DNA from: Cytobacillus firmus
Lineage (GTDB): Bacteria > Bacillota > Bacilli > Bacillales > Cytobacillaceae
Direction: 5' to 3'
Length of the DNA: 64,000 nucleotides
Assembly (NCBI RefSeq): GCF_023657595.1
Contig: NZ_CP098323.1
Location: 520,001 to 584,000 of the forward strand
The position numbers were made by a program, and so were the translations under genes. Of the stretch, positions 1 to 8,735 are shown piece by piece (within the stretch, counting starts at the first letter, position 1; each line of letters begins with the position of its first letter). Under the pieces are notes generated by a model. The model made no database searches, was not told the DNA's origin, and worked only from the letters and a program-made list of their open reading frames with translations.

Positions 1-1
1 A

Positions 2-1213
2 GTTTTTGTCCGTTCTAAGCAGACTGTGCCATTTTCTAAAGTTCAGAATACCCATAGGCATACGTCCATTCTTCATCGGTTATTTGGTGTTACATCTCTT
101 ACACTTGAAACAGGAATGGAGGGTATTGATTCTGCAGTTGAGTTCAAGGTGATTTCCTTAAAGGGAGCTGCCTGGCTGGAGGAAAAGGTTTCAGTGGAAA
201 CAGAAGCAGAAATGCCGGATATGAGCGGAAGAACACTGCATTTCACACCTGAAAAAAAAGATCTTATAAAAGCAGCATATACTTCGCTGAGTTTCCTAGT
301 GCTGCTGTCACTGATCGCTTCCATTTATACAAAAGCAGCAGAATTTATCGATTTGGAAGAAAGAGGACTGGACTTTTTAAAAGTGCATTTTTCATCATGG
401 CAGGTGCAGGCTTCTGCACTCATCTTTTTTCTGCTTTTATCCGTACTGGCAGGTTTTCTGCGAACGTATATAAAGTATGGAAAATATGAAATCTTATCTG
501 ATGAAAAACGGATTTATATCCGCAAGGGTTTTTTGGAAGAAACTTCTTTCTCCATTTCAAAAGACCGGGTTCAGGCCATCGAAATTAAGCAAAATGCTAT
601 GAAACGTTTGGCTGGAGTGGCGGAAGTTAAGCTGGCGGTGGCAGGTGATGTTATGGAGGGAGAGGAGAAGGAAGGTGTAAATTCACTATTTCCTTTTCTG
701 CCTGTGGATCGGGCCTATAAGTTAGCAGAGGAGATTTTGCCGGCTTATGAGGTTTCACAGTCCATGGTTCCGCTTCCGAAAAACGCCTTATGGGCAAGCC
801 TATTATCGCCAAGCTGGCTATGGATCATCTCGACAGCAGCCCTTTCTTATTTTAAGCCTGAGTTTCTGGGGTTTGGGGAAACCTGGATAGCGGCTTCTGT
901 TATTCTATTCATCCTGGTTGTGTTTGCAAGGGCAGCTGGATATGCAAATGCACGGTACTTAATCAATGGCTCTTTTATCCAATTTAAGACTGGAATTATT
1001 GGTACACGGGTCTTTATCTCCAAACGCAGTAAAATCATTGAGGCAGAAGTAAAGGCAACACGCTGGCAAAAAATGTTTGGTCTGGCCTCTATACAGACTG
1101 TAAACCGCGGAAAGCCTGTTCAGCATGCCGGCGTGGAGAATGTACCGGCGGAATGGGCTTCATCCTTCCATAGCTGGTATAAGGGCCGGACAGATGAAGT
1201 GAAAATTAAATAG
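2..1213 (+). CDS. Bacterial PH-domain (YdbT-like) membrane protein, 5' end missing
   Basis: The frame is open from the first bases, so the gene begins left of the window; 403 codons are visible. The first residues read as the end of one bPH2 domain (QTVPFSKVQNTH, then RLFGVTSLTLET). Hydrophobic helices follow near residues 98-116, 138-153 and 255-310, each pair followed by a further bPH2 copy; the repeated pattern ISKDRVQAIEIKQNAMKRLAG and the arginine-rich helix-to-strand turns are typical. YdbT-type proteins carry three such domains and usually pair with a smaller YdbS upstream, which would lie outside this window. Their role is poorly known; in B. subtilis they influence resistance to some envelope-active compounds. 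Family call is firm, function is not. Confidence 0.75.
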   Translation, partial: VFVRSKQTVPFSKVQNTHRHTSILHRLFGVTSLTLETGMEGIDSAVEFKVISLKGAAWLEEKVSVETEAEMPDMSGRTLHFTPEKKDLIKAAYTSLSFLVLLSLIASIYTKAAEFIDLEERGLDFLKVHFSSWQVQASALIFFLLLSVLAGFLRTYIKYGKYEILSDEKRIYIRKGFLEETSFSISKDRVQAIEIKQNAMKRLAGVAEVKLAVAGDVMEGEEKEGVNSLFPFLPVDRAYKLAEEILPAYEVSQSMVPLPKNALWASLLSPSWLWIISTAALSYFKPEFLGFGETWIAASVILFILVVFARAAGYANARYLINGSFIQFKTGIIGTRVFISKRSKIIEAEVKATRWQKMFGLASIQTVNRGKPVQHAGVENVPAEWASSFHSWYKGRTDEVKIK

Positions 1214-1289
1214 TTTTTTCCATAAAATTGAAACCTCTGGGATTAGCTTTCGTATGTAGTAAATAAAAGATAATCTTGGTGGTTCCCTT

Positions 1290-1436
1290 TTGAAGATGGT
1301 TTGGATCAGTACTGGAGTCATTCTAATATTGGTGCTGACCCAGTCCTCATCGTTATGGCGAATAACCATAGCCATATTTTCTGTTCCTCTGTTTCTTGCA
1401 CATAATCAAGCAAAAGCTCCTGAAATAGCAAATTAA
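1290..1436 (+). CDS. Possible 48-residue membrane peptide
   Basis: A short frame starts at TTG 1290 or ATG 1296 and encodes one clear hydrophobic segment (VWISTGVILILVLTQ, then a second short one). A weak GGTGG lies about 8 bases before the TTG. It sits between the PH-domain gene and the response regulator. No family is recognised, and the weak start makes this a tentative call. Confidence 0.3.
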   Translation: MKMVWISTGVILILVLTQSSSLWRITIAIFSVPLFLAHNQAKAPEIAN

Positions 1437-1463
1437 TAAAAGATAAGTTTAAGGGTGGAGAGT

Positions 1464-2132
1464 ATGGCGCGAATCTTATACATAGAAGATGAAAGCGATA
1501 TTGGCAGCTGGCTGAAAAATGATTTAGGGGAAAGAGGCCATGAGGTGATCTGGCTGCAGTCCGGGGAAGGGATGGAAGGGTTTCTTTCTGAAGCGGATAT
1601 GGCGATTTTGGATGTGATGCTTCCCGGACTTGATGGTTTTTCGATAGGGAAGCGGATTAAGAAAGTAAAGAATGACATGCCGGTACTTATGCTTTCGGCA
1701 AGGACGGCGGTGGAGGATAAGCTGGAGGGCCTGAGCTTTGCGGATGATTATTTGACAAAGCCTTTCCAGCCGGATGAGCTTGCTGCGAGGATTGAAGTAT
1801 TGTTAAGGCGATTTCAAAAGAATGATCAGGTGCTAAAGCTTCACCACCTGCAGGTACATACAAAGGATATGCGGATTATCGACCGGGAGGCAGACGGTGA
1901 AATTCAATTAACAGGCAAGCAGTATCAGCTCTTTCAGTTCTTCATTCGCCATCTGAATCAGATTCTGACAAAAGAGCAGCTTTATGAAGGTGTTTGGGGT
2001 GAACAATACATGGAGGGCGACAAAACCCTGATGGTTCATATCCGCTATCTTCGTGAAAAGCTTGAGAAGAATCCTTCACGTCCTGAGATCATTGAGACCA
2101 TTCGCGGAATCGGCTACAGGGTGAAGATATGA
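1464..2132 (+). CDS. OmpR/PhoB-family response regulator
   Basis: 222 residues. The receiver domain occupies about 1-115, with the acidic pair E8/D9, phospho-acceptor D50 in LDVMLPGLDG and the conserved Lys in YLTKPF. The segment before DDYLTKPF is one residue shorter than usual. A winged-helix DNA-binding domain follows at about 125-220 (LTGKQYQLFQFF, RYLREKLE, IRGIGYRV). ATG 1464 is preferred to the upstream GTG 1455 because the AAGGGTGGAG ribosome site spaces correctly only for it. It overlaps the kinase gene by four bases (ATGA) and stands before a LanFEG-like transporter, so it probably controls that transporter in response to a cell-envelope antibiotic; this is inferred from context. 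Confidence 0.9.
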   Translation: MARILYIEDESDIGSWLKNDLGERGHEVIWLQSGEGMEGFLSEADMAILDVMLPGLDGFSIGKRIKKVKNDMPVLMLSARTAVEDKLEGLSFADDYLTKPFQPDELAARIEVLLRRFQKNDQVLKLHHLQVHTKDMRIIDREADGEIQLTGKQYQLFQFFIRHLNQILTKEQLYEGVWGEQYMEGDKTLMVHIRYLREKLEKNPSRPEIIETIRGIGYRVKI

Positions 2133-3490
2133 AAAAATTTTTTCAATCGCTGCAGGCGAGGTATATGGCAATTATTCTGGTTGCCTTATTTCTGTTTCAA
2201 GCTGCTTATTTACTCGTGGCTATGCTGGCTATGGGTCTTCAGGAAGACATTTCAGGGGAACAGAACCAAAATGAAACGGATCCGAAGCAGATTGAAGAAA
2301 AATGGCATGCGGATGTAAAAGCACTGGATAATAGCTCAAGAGAATCCATAAGCAGTCTATTTGCTGAATGGAAAAAGACGTATCCTGATGCTTCGATGTT
2401 TTGGGTGGATGAAATGGGAAATCTAATGGGGCAGCGGGATGTGAAGTCGAATCTGCCTGCTCAGTGGACGCCTGCCTATACAGCGAGGTTTATTAAGGAG
2501 AGGTATGGCGGAGACCCTTTTACAGTCATTAGCTTTATTGGCGGGGATGAAAAAAATGGTTTTATCGTTCTGGAAATACCTCGGAATTTGTTTCTTCCGC
2601 CGATGGTGAAGGTAGCAGAAAAATACGGAATCTTCTTAGGAGCGGGTCTGCTTTTGATCATTACCCTGTTTATCATTGTCTCCTTTTTATTTTTCCGGGG
2701 CATTCGCAAAAGGCTGCTTCATCTCCAGGAGGCAATGGAAAGACGGGATATGGACAGCCTGCCGATCGGTATTGATGTGCAAAAGAATGATGAAATTGGC
2801 CAGCTGGAGAAGACCTTTAATGAGATGGTCGGGGAGCTTAAAGAAAGCAAGCGGCGCGAACAGGAGGAAGAGCAGCTGAGGAGGGAGCTGATTGCTAATC
2901 TGTCACATGATCTGCGTACGCCTTTGACGAAAATAAATGCGCACACCTACTCAATCGGAAAGGAGGATCTTTCTCCTGAAGGGAAACAGGCTGTCAAAGC
3001 ACTGGAAACCTCCATCGTCAATATTGATAGACTGATAGAAAATTTAATGAGCTACACGCTTTTAATGGCGAGCAAGCATAAGCAGGAGCTGACCGAGCTG
3101 GATGCGGTCCGGTTTGTTCGTGAAAATATGGCGTCCTGGTATCCTGTCTTTGAGAAGGAAGGCTTTGAAGTGAACATCGAGTTAGAGCCGTTTAAGAAGA
3201 AATGGCAGGCCGATCCAATGTGGCTGGGCCGTATTTTTGATAACATTCTGCAAAACGTGCTGCGGCATGCGAAGGAAGGACTTTACCTTGAAGTGGCGAC
3301 AGTATCCACCGAAGAGTGTGATGCTATTGTTTTTATCGATCATGGAAAAGGGCTGAAAAACAGTTCCAATGAAAAAGGAGCGGGGATTGGCTTATCCATT
3401 GTGGATATGATGGTAAAGGGTATGAAGCTGGAGTGGGATATTGAGTCAAGTGACAGTGGTACAGTGCTTAAAATCATTAGAAAACATTAG
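2129..3490 (+). CDS. Sensor histidine kinase
   Basis: 453 residues. A membrane helix at about 12-33, an external region of about 130 residues, a second helix at about 168-190, a HAMP linker, then the HisKA motif NLSHDLRTPLTK with the phospho-accepting His at 260, and a HATPase domain with N box (FDNILQNVLRHA) and G boxes (DHGKG, GAGIGLSI). The sizeable external domain suggests direct sensing of an extracellular ligand, unlike the intramembrane BceS type. It is translationally coupled to the response regulator. The ligand cannot be read from sequence; the transporter downstream suggests a bacteriocin-like or bacitracin-like inducer. Confidence 0.9.
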   Translation: MKKFFQSLQARYMAIILVALFLFQAAYLLVAMLAMGLQEDISGEQNQNETDPKQIEEKWHADVKALDNSSRESISSLFAEWKKTYPDASMFWVDEMGNLMGQRDVKSNLPAQWTPAYTARFIKERYGGDPFTVISFIGGDEKNGFIVLEIPRNLFLPPMVKVAEKYGIFLGAGLLLIITLFIIVSFLFFRGIRKRLLHLQEAMERRDMDSLPIGIDVQKNDEIGQLEKTFNEMVGELKESKRREQEEEQLRRELIANLSHDLRTPLTKINAHTYSIGKEDLSPEGKQAVKALETSIVNIDRLIENLMSYTLLMASKHKQELTELDAVRFVRENMASWYPVFEKEGFEVNIELEPFKKKWQADPMWLGRIFDNILQNVLRHAKEGLYLEVATVSTEECDAIVFIDHGKGLKNSSNEKGAGIGLSIVDMMVKGMKLEWDIESSDSGTVLKIIRKH

Positions 3491-3518
3491 GAGCAGCCTC
3501 ATGAGGTGCTCCTTTTTT
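3490..3518 (+). terminator. Rho-independent terminator after the kinase
   Basis: GGAGCA pairs with TGCTCC around an inner CCTCATGAGG palindrome and is followed by six T. The stop codon of the convergent small gene lies inside this hairpin. Confidence 0.8.
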
Positions 3519-3678
3519 GCTTCATTTTCCATAGGATAATCAATTGATAGATGCCAAAAAGAACAGCCAGTGTCACCAGGACAACCCAGCCATAAGTGTG
3601 CGAAATAAGGAAATATACGAGTAAGCAGGCAAGCAGGAATACCGCGTACCCAATGTTAAACAGTTTTTTAAACGTCAT
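3499..3678 (-). CDS. 59-residue two-helix membrane protein
   Basis: An ATG at 3678 follows an excellent GGAGGAA ribosome site on the minus strand, and the frame stays open for 59 residues. Two hydrophobic helices (IGYAVFLLACLLVYFLI and VVLVTLAVLFGIYQLIIL) are joined by a short loop, and the tail is basic (WKMKQKRSTS). Its stop codon falls within the terminator hairpin of the convergent kinase gene. No named family is recognised. The strong start and clean membrane topology make it a real small gene rather than a chance frame. Confidence 0.6.
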   Translation of the reverse strand: MTFKKLFNIGYAVFLLACLLVYFLISHTYGWVVLVTLAVLFGIYQLIILWKMKQKRSTS

Positions 3679-3808
3679 AATGTTTCCTCCTCTCTCCTGT
3701 ACTAGACGTATAGGGGAGGAAAAAAGTGTTATTTTTAAACAAATTTTAAACTTCCCTCCACCTTTGTTTTAACCTTTGCCGGATAAGATGGAAAGTGAGG
3801 TGAGAGGA

Positions 3809-4720
3809 ATGGAGTATATCGTAAGAACAGAGAATTTATCAAAGCATTTTGGTCAGGAGAAAGCTGTATCAGGACTGGAAATGAAAATACCCAAAGGGGA
3901 AATATACGGATTTCTGGGTCCGAATGGCGCGGGGAAAACAACGACGATCCGGATGCTTTTGGGGTTGATGAAGCCCACTTCAGGCAGAATTGAAATTTTT
4001 CAAAGTGATTTAAAGAAAGAAAGGTTAAATATATTGAGACGTGTGGGCTCGCTTGTAGAGTCACCATCCTATTATCCGCATTTAACTGCAAAAGAAAATC
4101 TGGAAGCCATGAGAAAAATAGTGGGTGTGCCGAAACAGAGAATCGATGAAGTGCTGGAAATTGTCCGGCTGACAGCTGCCGGAGATAAAAAAGTAAAGGG
4201 CTTCTCGCTTGGGATGAAACAGAGGCTTGGGATTGCTGCATCGCTGTTAAATAACCCGGAACTGCTGATTTTGGATGAGCCGACAAACGGTTTGGATCCT
4301 TCAGGAATTATTGAGATACGCAATTTAATTAAAAGCCTGCCATCGGAATGCGGAATGACCGTGCTGATCTCCAGCCATCTATTATCGGAGATTGACCAGA
4401 TGGCGACAACAGTAGGCATTGTGTCAAAAGGGAAAATGATATTTCAGGATTCTATTGAAGCGATGCGCATGTTTGCGCAGCAATCTATTCTATTAAAGGT
4501 AAGCGAGAGCGATAAAGCCTGGCGTGCCCTGCTTGGAAGAGGAATGAAGGCTGGTTTGGATAATGGCATCATTTCGCTGCCCCAGCAGTCCAATGAAAAT
4601 GTGGCTGAAGCTGTACGCGGACTTGTGGCAGATGGGTTTTCCGTGTATCGGGTGGAAGAAGAAAGACGGTCATTGGAAGACATATTCCTGCAAATGACAA
4701 GAGAGGAGCAGGCCGGATGA
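3809..4720 (+). CDS. ABC transporter ATPase, LanF/BcrA type
   Basis: 303 residues with Walker A GPNGAGKTT, signature FSLGMKQRL, Walker B LLILDEPTNGLDP and the switch His in SSHLLSE. The roughly 90-residue C-terminal extension is usual for the bacitracin/lantibiotic self-protection subfamily. ATG 3809 is chosen because GAGG lies 8 bases upstream; an upstream in-frame start at 3776 lacks one. The stop overlaps the first permease. With the two permeases it probably removes a membrane-active peptide from the envelope; the exact substrate is not visible. Confidence 0.9.
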   Translation: MEYIVRTENLSKHFGQEKAVSGLEMKIPKGEIYGFLGPNGAGKTTTIRMLLGLMKPTSGRIEIFQSDLKKERLNILRRVGSLVESPSYYPHLTAKENLEAMRKIVGVPKQRIDEVLEIVRLTAAGDKKVKGFSLGMKQRLGIAASLLNNPELLILDEPTNGLDPSGIIEIRNLIKSLPSECGMTVLISSHLLSEIDQMATTVGIVSKGKMIFQDSIEAMRMFAQQSILLKVSESDKAWRALLGRGMKAGLDNGIISLPQQSNENVAEAVRGLVADGFSVYRVEEERRSLEDIFLQMTREEQAG

Positions 4721-5427
4721 TGGGAAAATTGCTGTCAGCCGAATTTATGAAAATCAAACGGAAAGGAATCTGGTTCCTGACCGTCCTAGGTCCAATTGGG
4801 GTAGTAGCCATGCAGATGGTCAATTACGGGGTGCGCAAGGAGTATTTGTTCCGCCAGAATGATGACCGCTGGGGGTATTATCTGGACAATATCCATTCGT
4901 TCACACCGCTGGCGATTGTTCTGGGCATTGTCATCCTGACGTCATTCATGTCGAGCATTGAAAATGAAACGAATGCCTGGAAACAGCTGATGGCACTGCC
5001 GGTTTCGAAAATGAGTGTGTATTTATCAAAATTCACGGTGCTGTCAGTTCTGCTTTTGATTTCTTCTGTGCTTTTGCTGCTGTTTACGCTTGCTTTTGGA
5101 ATCTCATTGGATTTGGGCGGTGAGATTCCGTATGCCGGACTGCTGAAATATAGTTTTTATCCTTTTTTTGCGGCATTGCCTGTTTTGGCGCTGCAGCTTT
5201 GGGTAGCGGCTGTGAGTGTAAACCAGGGTGTGCCAATCACTCTGGGCATTCTGGGTGTTATTTTGACCTATGCCGGCTATGCTTTACCGGATTGGCTGAT
5301 CTGGAAATGGCCGCTGCTGCTGAATGACTGGGAGGAACCTCTCATCAACGTCCTGCTTGGTGCCGGAGCGGGCTTATTATTATACGCAGCAGGAATGATT
5401 GATTTTGTGAAAAGGGATGTGAAATAG
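4717..5427 (+). CDS. LanE/MutE-type ABC permease
   Basis: 236 residues with six predicted membrane helices and the typical N-terminal signature LLSAEFMKIKRKG, which marks ABC-2 type permeases of lantibiotic-immunity exporters. ATG 4717 and ATG 4720 are adjacent and both are compatible with coupling to the ATPase stop codon. The second permease follows with no gap, so ATPase and permeases form one transcript. Function as half of a heteromeric membrane channel is inferred from family and order. Confidence 0.8.
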   Translation: MMGKLLSAEFMKIKRKGIWFLTVLGPIGVVAMQMVNYGVRKEYLFRQNDDRWGYYLDNIHSFTPLAIVLGIVILTSFMSSIENETNAWKQLMALPVSKMSVYLSKFTVLSVLLLISSVLLLLFTLAFGISLDLGGEIPYAGLLKYSFYPFFAALPVLALQLWVAAVSVNQGVPITLGILGVILTYAGYALPDWLIWKWPLLLNDWEEPLINVLLGAGAGLLLYAAGMIDFVKRDVK

Positions 5428-6159
5428 ATGCTTACTATTTTGAAATCGGAATGGTTTAAACTGCGCAAATCAAACATGATCGGCATCCTTCTAGCAGGGC
5501 CGCTGATTGGGATAGGTGCAGGGATTGGAGCAGATACAACAGAAGCAGCGGGGATGATTAATGAATGGTATATGCTTCTGATTTATATGAATTTGCCTTA
5601 TGCGGTTCTCTTTTTGCCGTTAGTAACAGGAGTCCTGGCAAGTCTTGTCTGCAGGTATGAGCATCAGGCCGGGGGCTGGAAGCAGCTGCTGGCGCTGCCA
5701 GTCACAAGGGGGAAAGTGTTTGCGGCTAAATATGTTCTGATCCTTTTATTGGTATTGTTCATCCAGTTATTTTATTTAGCCGCTATAGCAGGAGCAGGAT
5801 TATACAAAGGCATAGCTGATCCCTTTCCGGCGGCGATTGTCTGGAAGAGCATACTGGGAGGCTGGGTCGCAGCGTTTCCATTAGTCGCGCTGCAGCTGTG
5901 GATGTCCGTCTGGTTCAAAAGCTTTGCTGCACCTTTTGCGGTCAACGTCGTTTTTACGCTGCCATCCATTCTGGCGATGAATTCCGAGAAAGTGGGTCCC
6001 TATTATCCGTGGGCCCAGCCATTTGCCATGATGTACCCAGCGACAGATAATGGTGACATTTTCTTTATTCCATGGGAGCAGCTTTTGACTGTGATTGGGG
6101 GATTCTTTTTACTGTTTTATCTGGGCGGCTATTTTTATTTTCAGCGGAAGGCTGTGTAG
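5428..6159 (+). CDS. LanG/MutG-type ABC permease
   Basis: 243 residues with six helices and the same opening pattern as its neighbour (LKSEWFKLRKSN), so the two permeases probably arose by duplication and act as a heterodimer. Its ATG follows the previous stop directly. This closes the two-component system plus transporter unit. The next gene has its own sigma-W promoter, which separates the two modules. Confidence 0.8.
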   Translation: MLTILKSEWFKLRKSNMIGILLAGPLIGIGAGIGADTTEAAGMINEWYMLLIYMNLPYAVLFLPLVTGVLASLVCRYEHQAGGWKQLLALPVTRGKVFAAKYVLILLLVLFIQLFYLAAIAGAGLYKGIADPFPAAIVWKSILGGWVAAFPLVALQLWMSVWFKSFAAPFAVNVVFTLPSILAMNSEKVGPYYPWAQPFAMMYPATDNGDIFFIPWEQLLTVIGGFFLLFYLGGYFYFQRKAV

Positions 6160-6192
6160 GTAAGATGTTTTTAGGGTGAAAATGTAATTTTT

Positions 6193-6218
6193 TGAAACCT
6201 TTTCTATATATTTCCGTA
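6193..6218 (+). promoter_or_regulatory. Sigma-W promoter of yknWXYZ
   Basis: TGAAAC at 6193-6198, 16 bases, then CGTA at 6215-6218. This matches the extracytoplasmic-function sigma-W consensus exactly, and yknWXYZ is a known sigma-W target in B. subtilis. It lies 44 bases before the yknW start. Confidence 0.85.
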
Positions 6219-6261
6219 ATGCATAGTGGAATTATTTTTAACTGGAATAGGAGTGTTCAAT

Positions 6262-6927
6262 ATGGAACAGGAAGTAAAAACGAGCAGTGCAAAACCGAGT
6301 TTGCTAGGGATGATATGGAGTCCGGGGGAGCAGTTTGACAGGATCCGCCAGAATCCGAGGATTTGGGTGCCGCTCATATTGGTGAGTATAATTTATTCGA
6401 TCGGCATGTTTTTGATGGCAATGTCGATGGATGCTTCTTATCTGGGCCTCGAAGGAATGAGTGATGCGGAAGCGGAAATGGTGATGATGTTTGCCAGAGG
6501 CGGAGTTGCCATTACAGGTATTTTCACTCCGGTATTTGTGGCGCTGATTTCAAGTGCTATCTATATGATTTTCACGAAGATTGCTGGATCTGATGCGACG
6601 TTTAAACAGCTTTTCTCTATGAATGTCCATATTATTGTGATTGGCGGTTTTGGTCTTATCCTTAACATGGCACTGAGAGCCGCGATCGGCGGAAATCCTG
6701 AAATTTTTATTACTAGTTTAGCAGGGCTGATGAATAGTGAGAAGCCGGGAATCTTAGGTTCTATTGAATTATTCAGTATTTGGCAGTCGGTTATCACGGC
6801 GATAGGCTTGCAGAGGGTGGCAGGATTATCAAAAGGCTGGGCTTGGGGCATTGCGATTGCGTTCTTCATTATTGGCATTCTGTTCGCGTTACTCAGCAAT
6901 ACCGTCTCAGGAATGACTGGTGTTTAA
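6262..6927 (+). CDS. yknW: YknW, Yip1-family membrane protein
   Basis: 221 residues with five hydrophobic helices after a short soluble N-terminus containing MIWSPGEQFDRIRQNP, a signature of Yip1-domain proteins. ATG 6262 has TAGGAG 8 bases upstream; an in-frame TTG upstream lacks this. The gene order W-X-Y-Z with near-zero gaps matches the B. subtilis yknWXYZ operon, in which YknW assists assembly of the YknXYZ exporter that protects against the SdpC toxin. Family and context agree, so the symbol is used. Confidence 0.85.
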   Translation: MEQEVKTSSAKPSLLGMIWSPGEQFDRIRQNPRIWVPLILVSIIYSIGMFLMAMSMDASYLGLEGMSDAEAEMVMMFARGGVAITGIFTPVFVALISSAIYMIFTKIAGSDATFKQLFSMNVHIIVIGGFGLILNMALRAAIGGNPEIFITSLAGLMNSEKPGILGSIELFSIWQSVITAIGLQRVAGLSKGWAWGIAIAFFIIGILFALLSNTVSGMTGV

Positions 6928-8046
6928 ATGAAAAAGAAAGTTTGGATTGCCATCGGAGTGACGGCTGTGGTGTTGCTGATGGCTGGCGTGAGCATCTACA
7001 GACAGGCGTTTGCGAAAGGGCCTGAAGTAAAGACCGCCCATCCGGTGCAGGAGGAAATAAGAGAACAAATAATGATTCCCGGAACAGTGAAGCTGGTAAA
7101 TGAACAGAAGATATATGCTTCTCCCGAAAAAGGCGAAATAAAGGAGTTCCTTGCGGAAGAAGGGGATTCAGTCAAAAAAGGAGAGGTTCTGGCCAGGTTT
7201 GATGAGCAGGCTTTAGCCCTGGAACTGGAAAAAGTTAAACTCCAGGCTGAATCAGGTTATTTAAAAATCAATCAGCTTGAAAAACAGGAAGATGAGCTTG
7301 GTGATAAGGAAAAAGAGCTGCGCAAACAGGCTGGAAAAAAAGAAGCTGAAAAACAGATACAGCCTGAAAGGGATCAGCTAAAGCTGGAAAAGCGGTTGGC
7401 GAATCTGGAATTAAGCCAGGTGCTACTGCAGAAAAAGGATATTGAAAAACGCCTGGAAGAATTAGAGATTAAGAGCACGATGGATGGAGTGGTGCTTCAG
7501 GTGAACAAAGAAACGTCATCCGATCCATCATCAGCAGGAAAGCCAGTCATTTATATAGGGGATCTGAAAGCGACCTTAGCATCGGGCCTGCTTTCAGAAT
7601 TCGATTCATTGAAGGTCGGTGAGGGGCAAAAAGTGACACTCCGTTCCGATGCGATTCCTGACAAGGAATGGAAAGGTGAAGTCAGTGAAGTGGCTGACAT
7701 GCCTGAAGAGAACCAGGGAATAAACCCTGCGGAAAATAATGCGCCGCAGTATCGGGTGGAGATTTCGGTGAAGGAGATGCCTCTGAAACCGGGCTTTCAG
7801 CTCATAATGGAAATCGAAACGGATAAAAAGAAGGCGCTCACTGTTCCTGCTAACGCAGTAGTCACGGGTGACAGCAGTGTATATGTATTCGTGGTCAGGG
7901 ATCAGAAAAGCTATAAACAGGAAGTGGAAACTGGTGTTGCTTCCGGAAATAAAATCGAGATAACAGGTGGACTTGTAGAGAAGGATTTGATCATTACGAA
8001 TCCATCAGATCAGCTGAAAGACGGCGTGGAAGTGGATGCGGAATGA
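6928..8046 (+). CDS. yknX: YknX, HlyD-type adaptor subunit
   Basis: 372 residues: one N-terminal membrane anchor (about 5-22), a biotinyl-lipoyl-like half (SPEKGEIKEFLAEEGDSVKKG), a charged coiled coil at about 95-175, then beta-barrel segments. This is the membrane-fusion-protein layout used in Gram-positive MacA-like exporters. Its ATG directly follows the yknW stop, and it overlaps yknY by four bases. The product should sit outside the membrane and bridge the YknYZ pump to its substrate. Confidence 0.88.
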   Translation: MKKKVWIAIGVTAVVLLMAGVSIYRQAFAKGPEVKTAHPVQEEIREQIMIPGTVKLVNEQKIYASPEKGEIKEFLAEEGDSVKKGEVLARFDEQALALELEKVKLQAESGYLKINQLEKQEDELGDKEKELRKQAGKKEAEKQIQPERDQLKLEKRLANLELSQVLLQKKDIEKRLEELEIKSTMDGVVLQVNKETSSDPSSAGKPVIYIGDLKATLASGLLSEFDSLKVGEGQKVTLRSDAIPDKEWKGEVSEVADMPEENQGINPAENNAPQYRVEISVKEMPLKPGFQLIMEIETDKKKALTVPANAVVTGDSSVYVFVVRDQKSYKQEVETGVASGNKIEITGGLVEKDLIITNPSDQLKDGVEVDAE

Positions 8047-8735
8047 TCAACTTAAGAGGCATAACCAAGTCCTATCAGGCGGGAAAAGAAAGCATTGAAG
8101 TATTAAAAGGAATTAACCTAAGCATTGAGCAAGGTGATTCTGTAGCCATTATGGGGCCATCCGGATCGGGCAAATCCACACTTATGAATATTATTGGATG
8201 TCTAGATCTGCCGACAGAAGGAATATATGAACTGGATGGAGAGAATATATCCCATTACTTGGAAGCAGAGCTGGCCAAGGTCAGAAATCAGTCGATCGGG
8301 TTTGTGTTTCAGCAGTTTCATCTGCTTCCGAGGCTGACGGCTATTCAAAATGTTGAGCTGCCGATGATTTATAGCGGCCTTGCCAAAAAGGAACGATTGG
8401 AACGGGCGGAAGCAGCGCTGGTTAAAGTGGGCCTGAGCGATCGGATGGAGCATCTGCCGAATGCCTTATCAGGAGGGCAGAAGCAGCGGGTTGCCATCGC
8501 CCGGGCGATTGTGAACGAGCCGAAAATCATCTTGGCGGATGAACCGACAGGTGCACTTGATACGAAAACAAGTGCCTCCATTATGGAGCTGTTCAGTGAG
8601 CTGAACCATGAAGGGTCAACGATTGTAATGGTGACACATGAACCTGAGATAGCAGAATATGCTCATCACACAATTATGGTGAGGGACGGGCTGATTGTGA
8701 ACGCTGAACCTTCCCGGAGGGGGGCGCCTGTATGA
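8043..8735 (+). CDS. yknY: YknY, MacB-type ABC ATPase
   Basis: 230 residues with Walker A GPSGSGKST, signature LSGGQKQRVAIARA, Walker B IILADEPTGALD and switch motif VTHEPE: a LolD/MacB-family ATPase with all catalytic motifs intact. It overlaps both neighbours by four bases, which indicates translational coupling. It powers the YknZ permease. Confidence 0.9.
   Translation: MINLRGITKSYQAGKESIEVLKGINLSIEQGDSVAIMGPSGSGKSTLMNIIGCLDLPTEGIYELDGENISHYLEAELAKVRNQSIGFVFQQFHLLPRLTAIQNVELPMIYSGLAKKERLERAEAALVKVGLSDRMEHLPNALSGGQKQRVAIARAIVNEPKIILADEPTGALDTKTSASIMELFSELNHEGSTIVMVTHEPEIAEYAHHTIMVRDGLIVNAEPSRRGAPV

Noticed and set aside
3735-4286. Long minus-strand frame opposite the ABC ATPase
   Set aside because: Shadow of a strongly conserved gene; no ribosome site and no family pattern.
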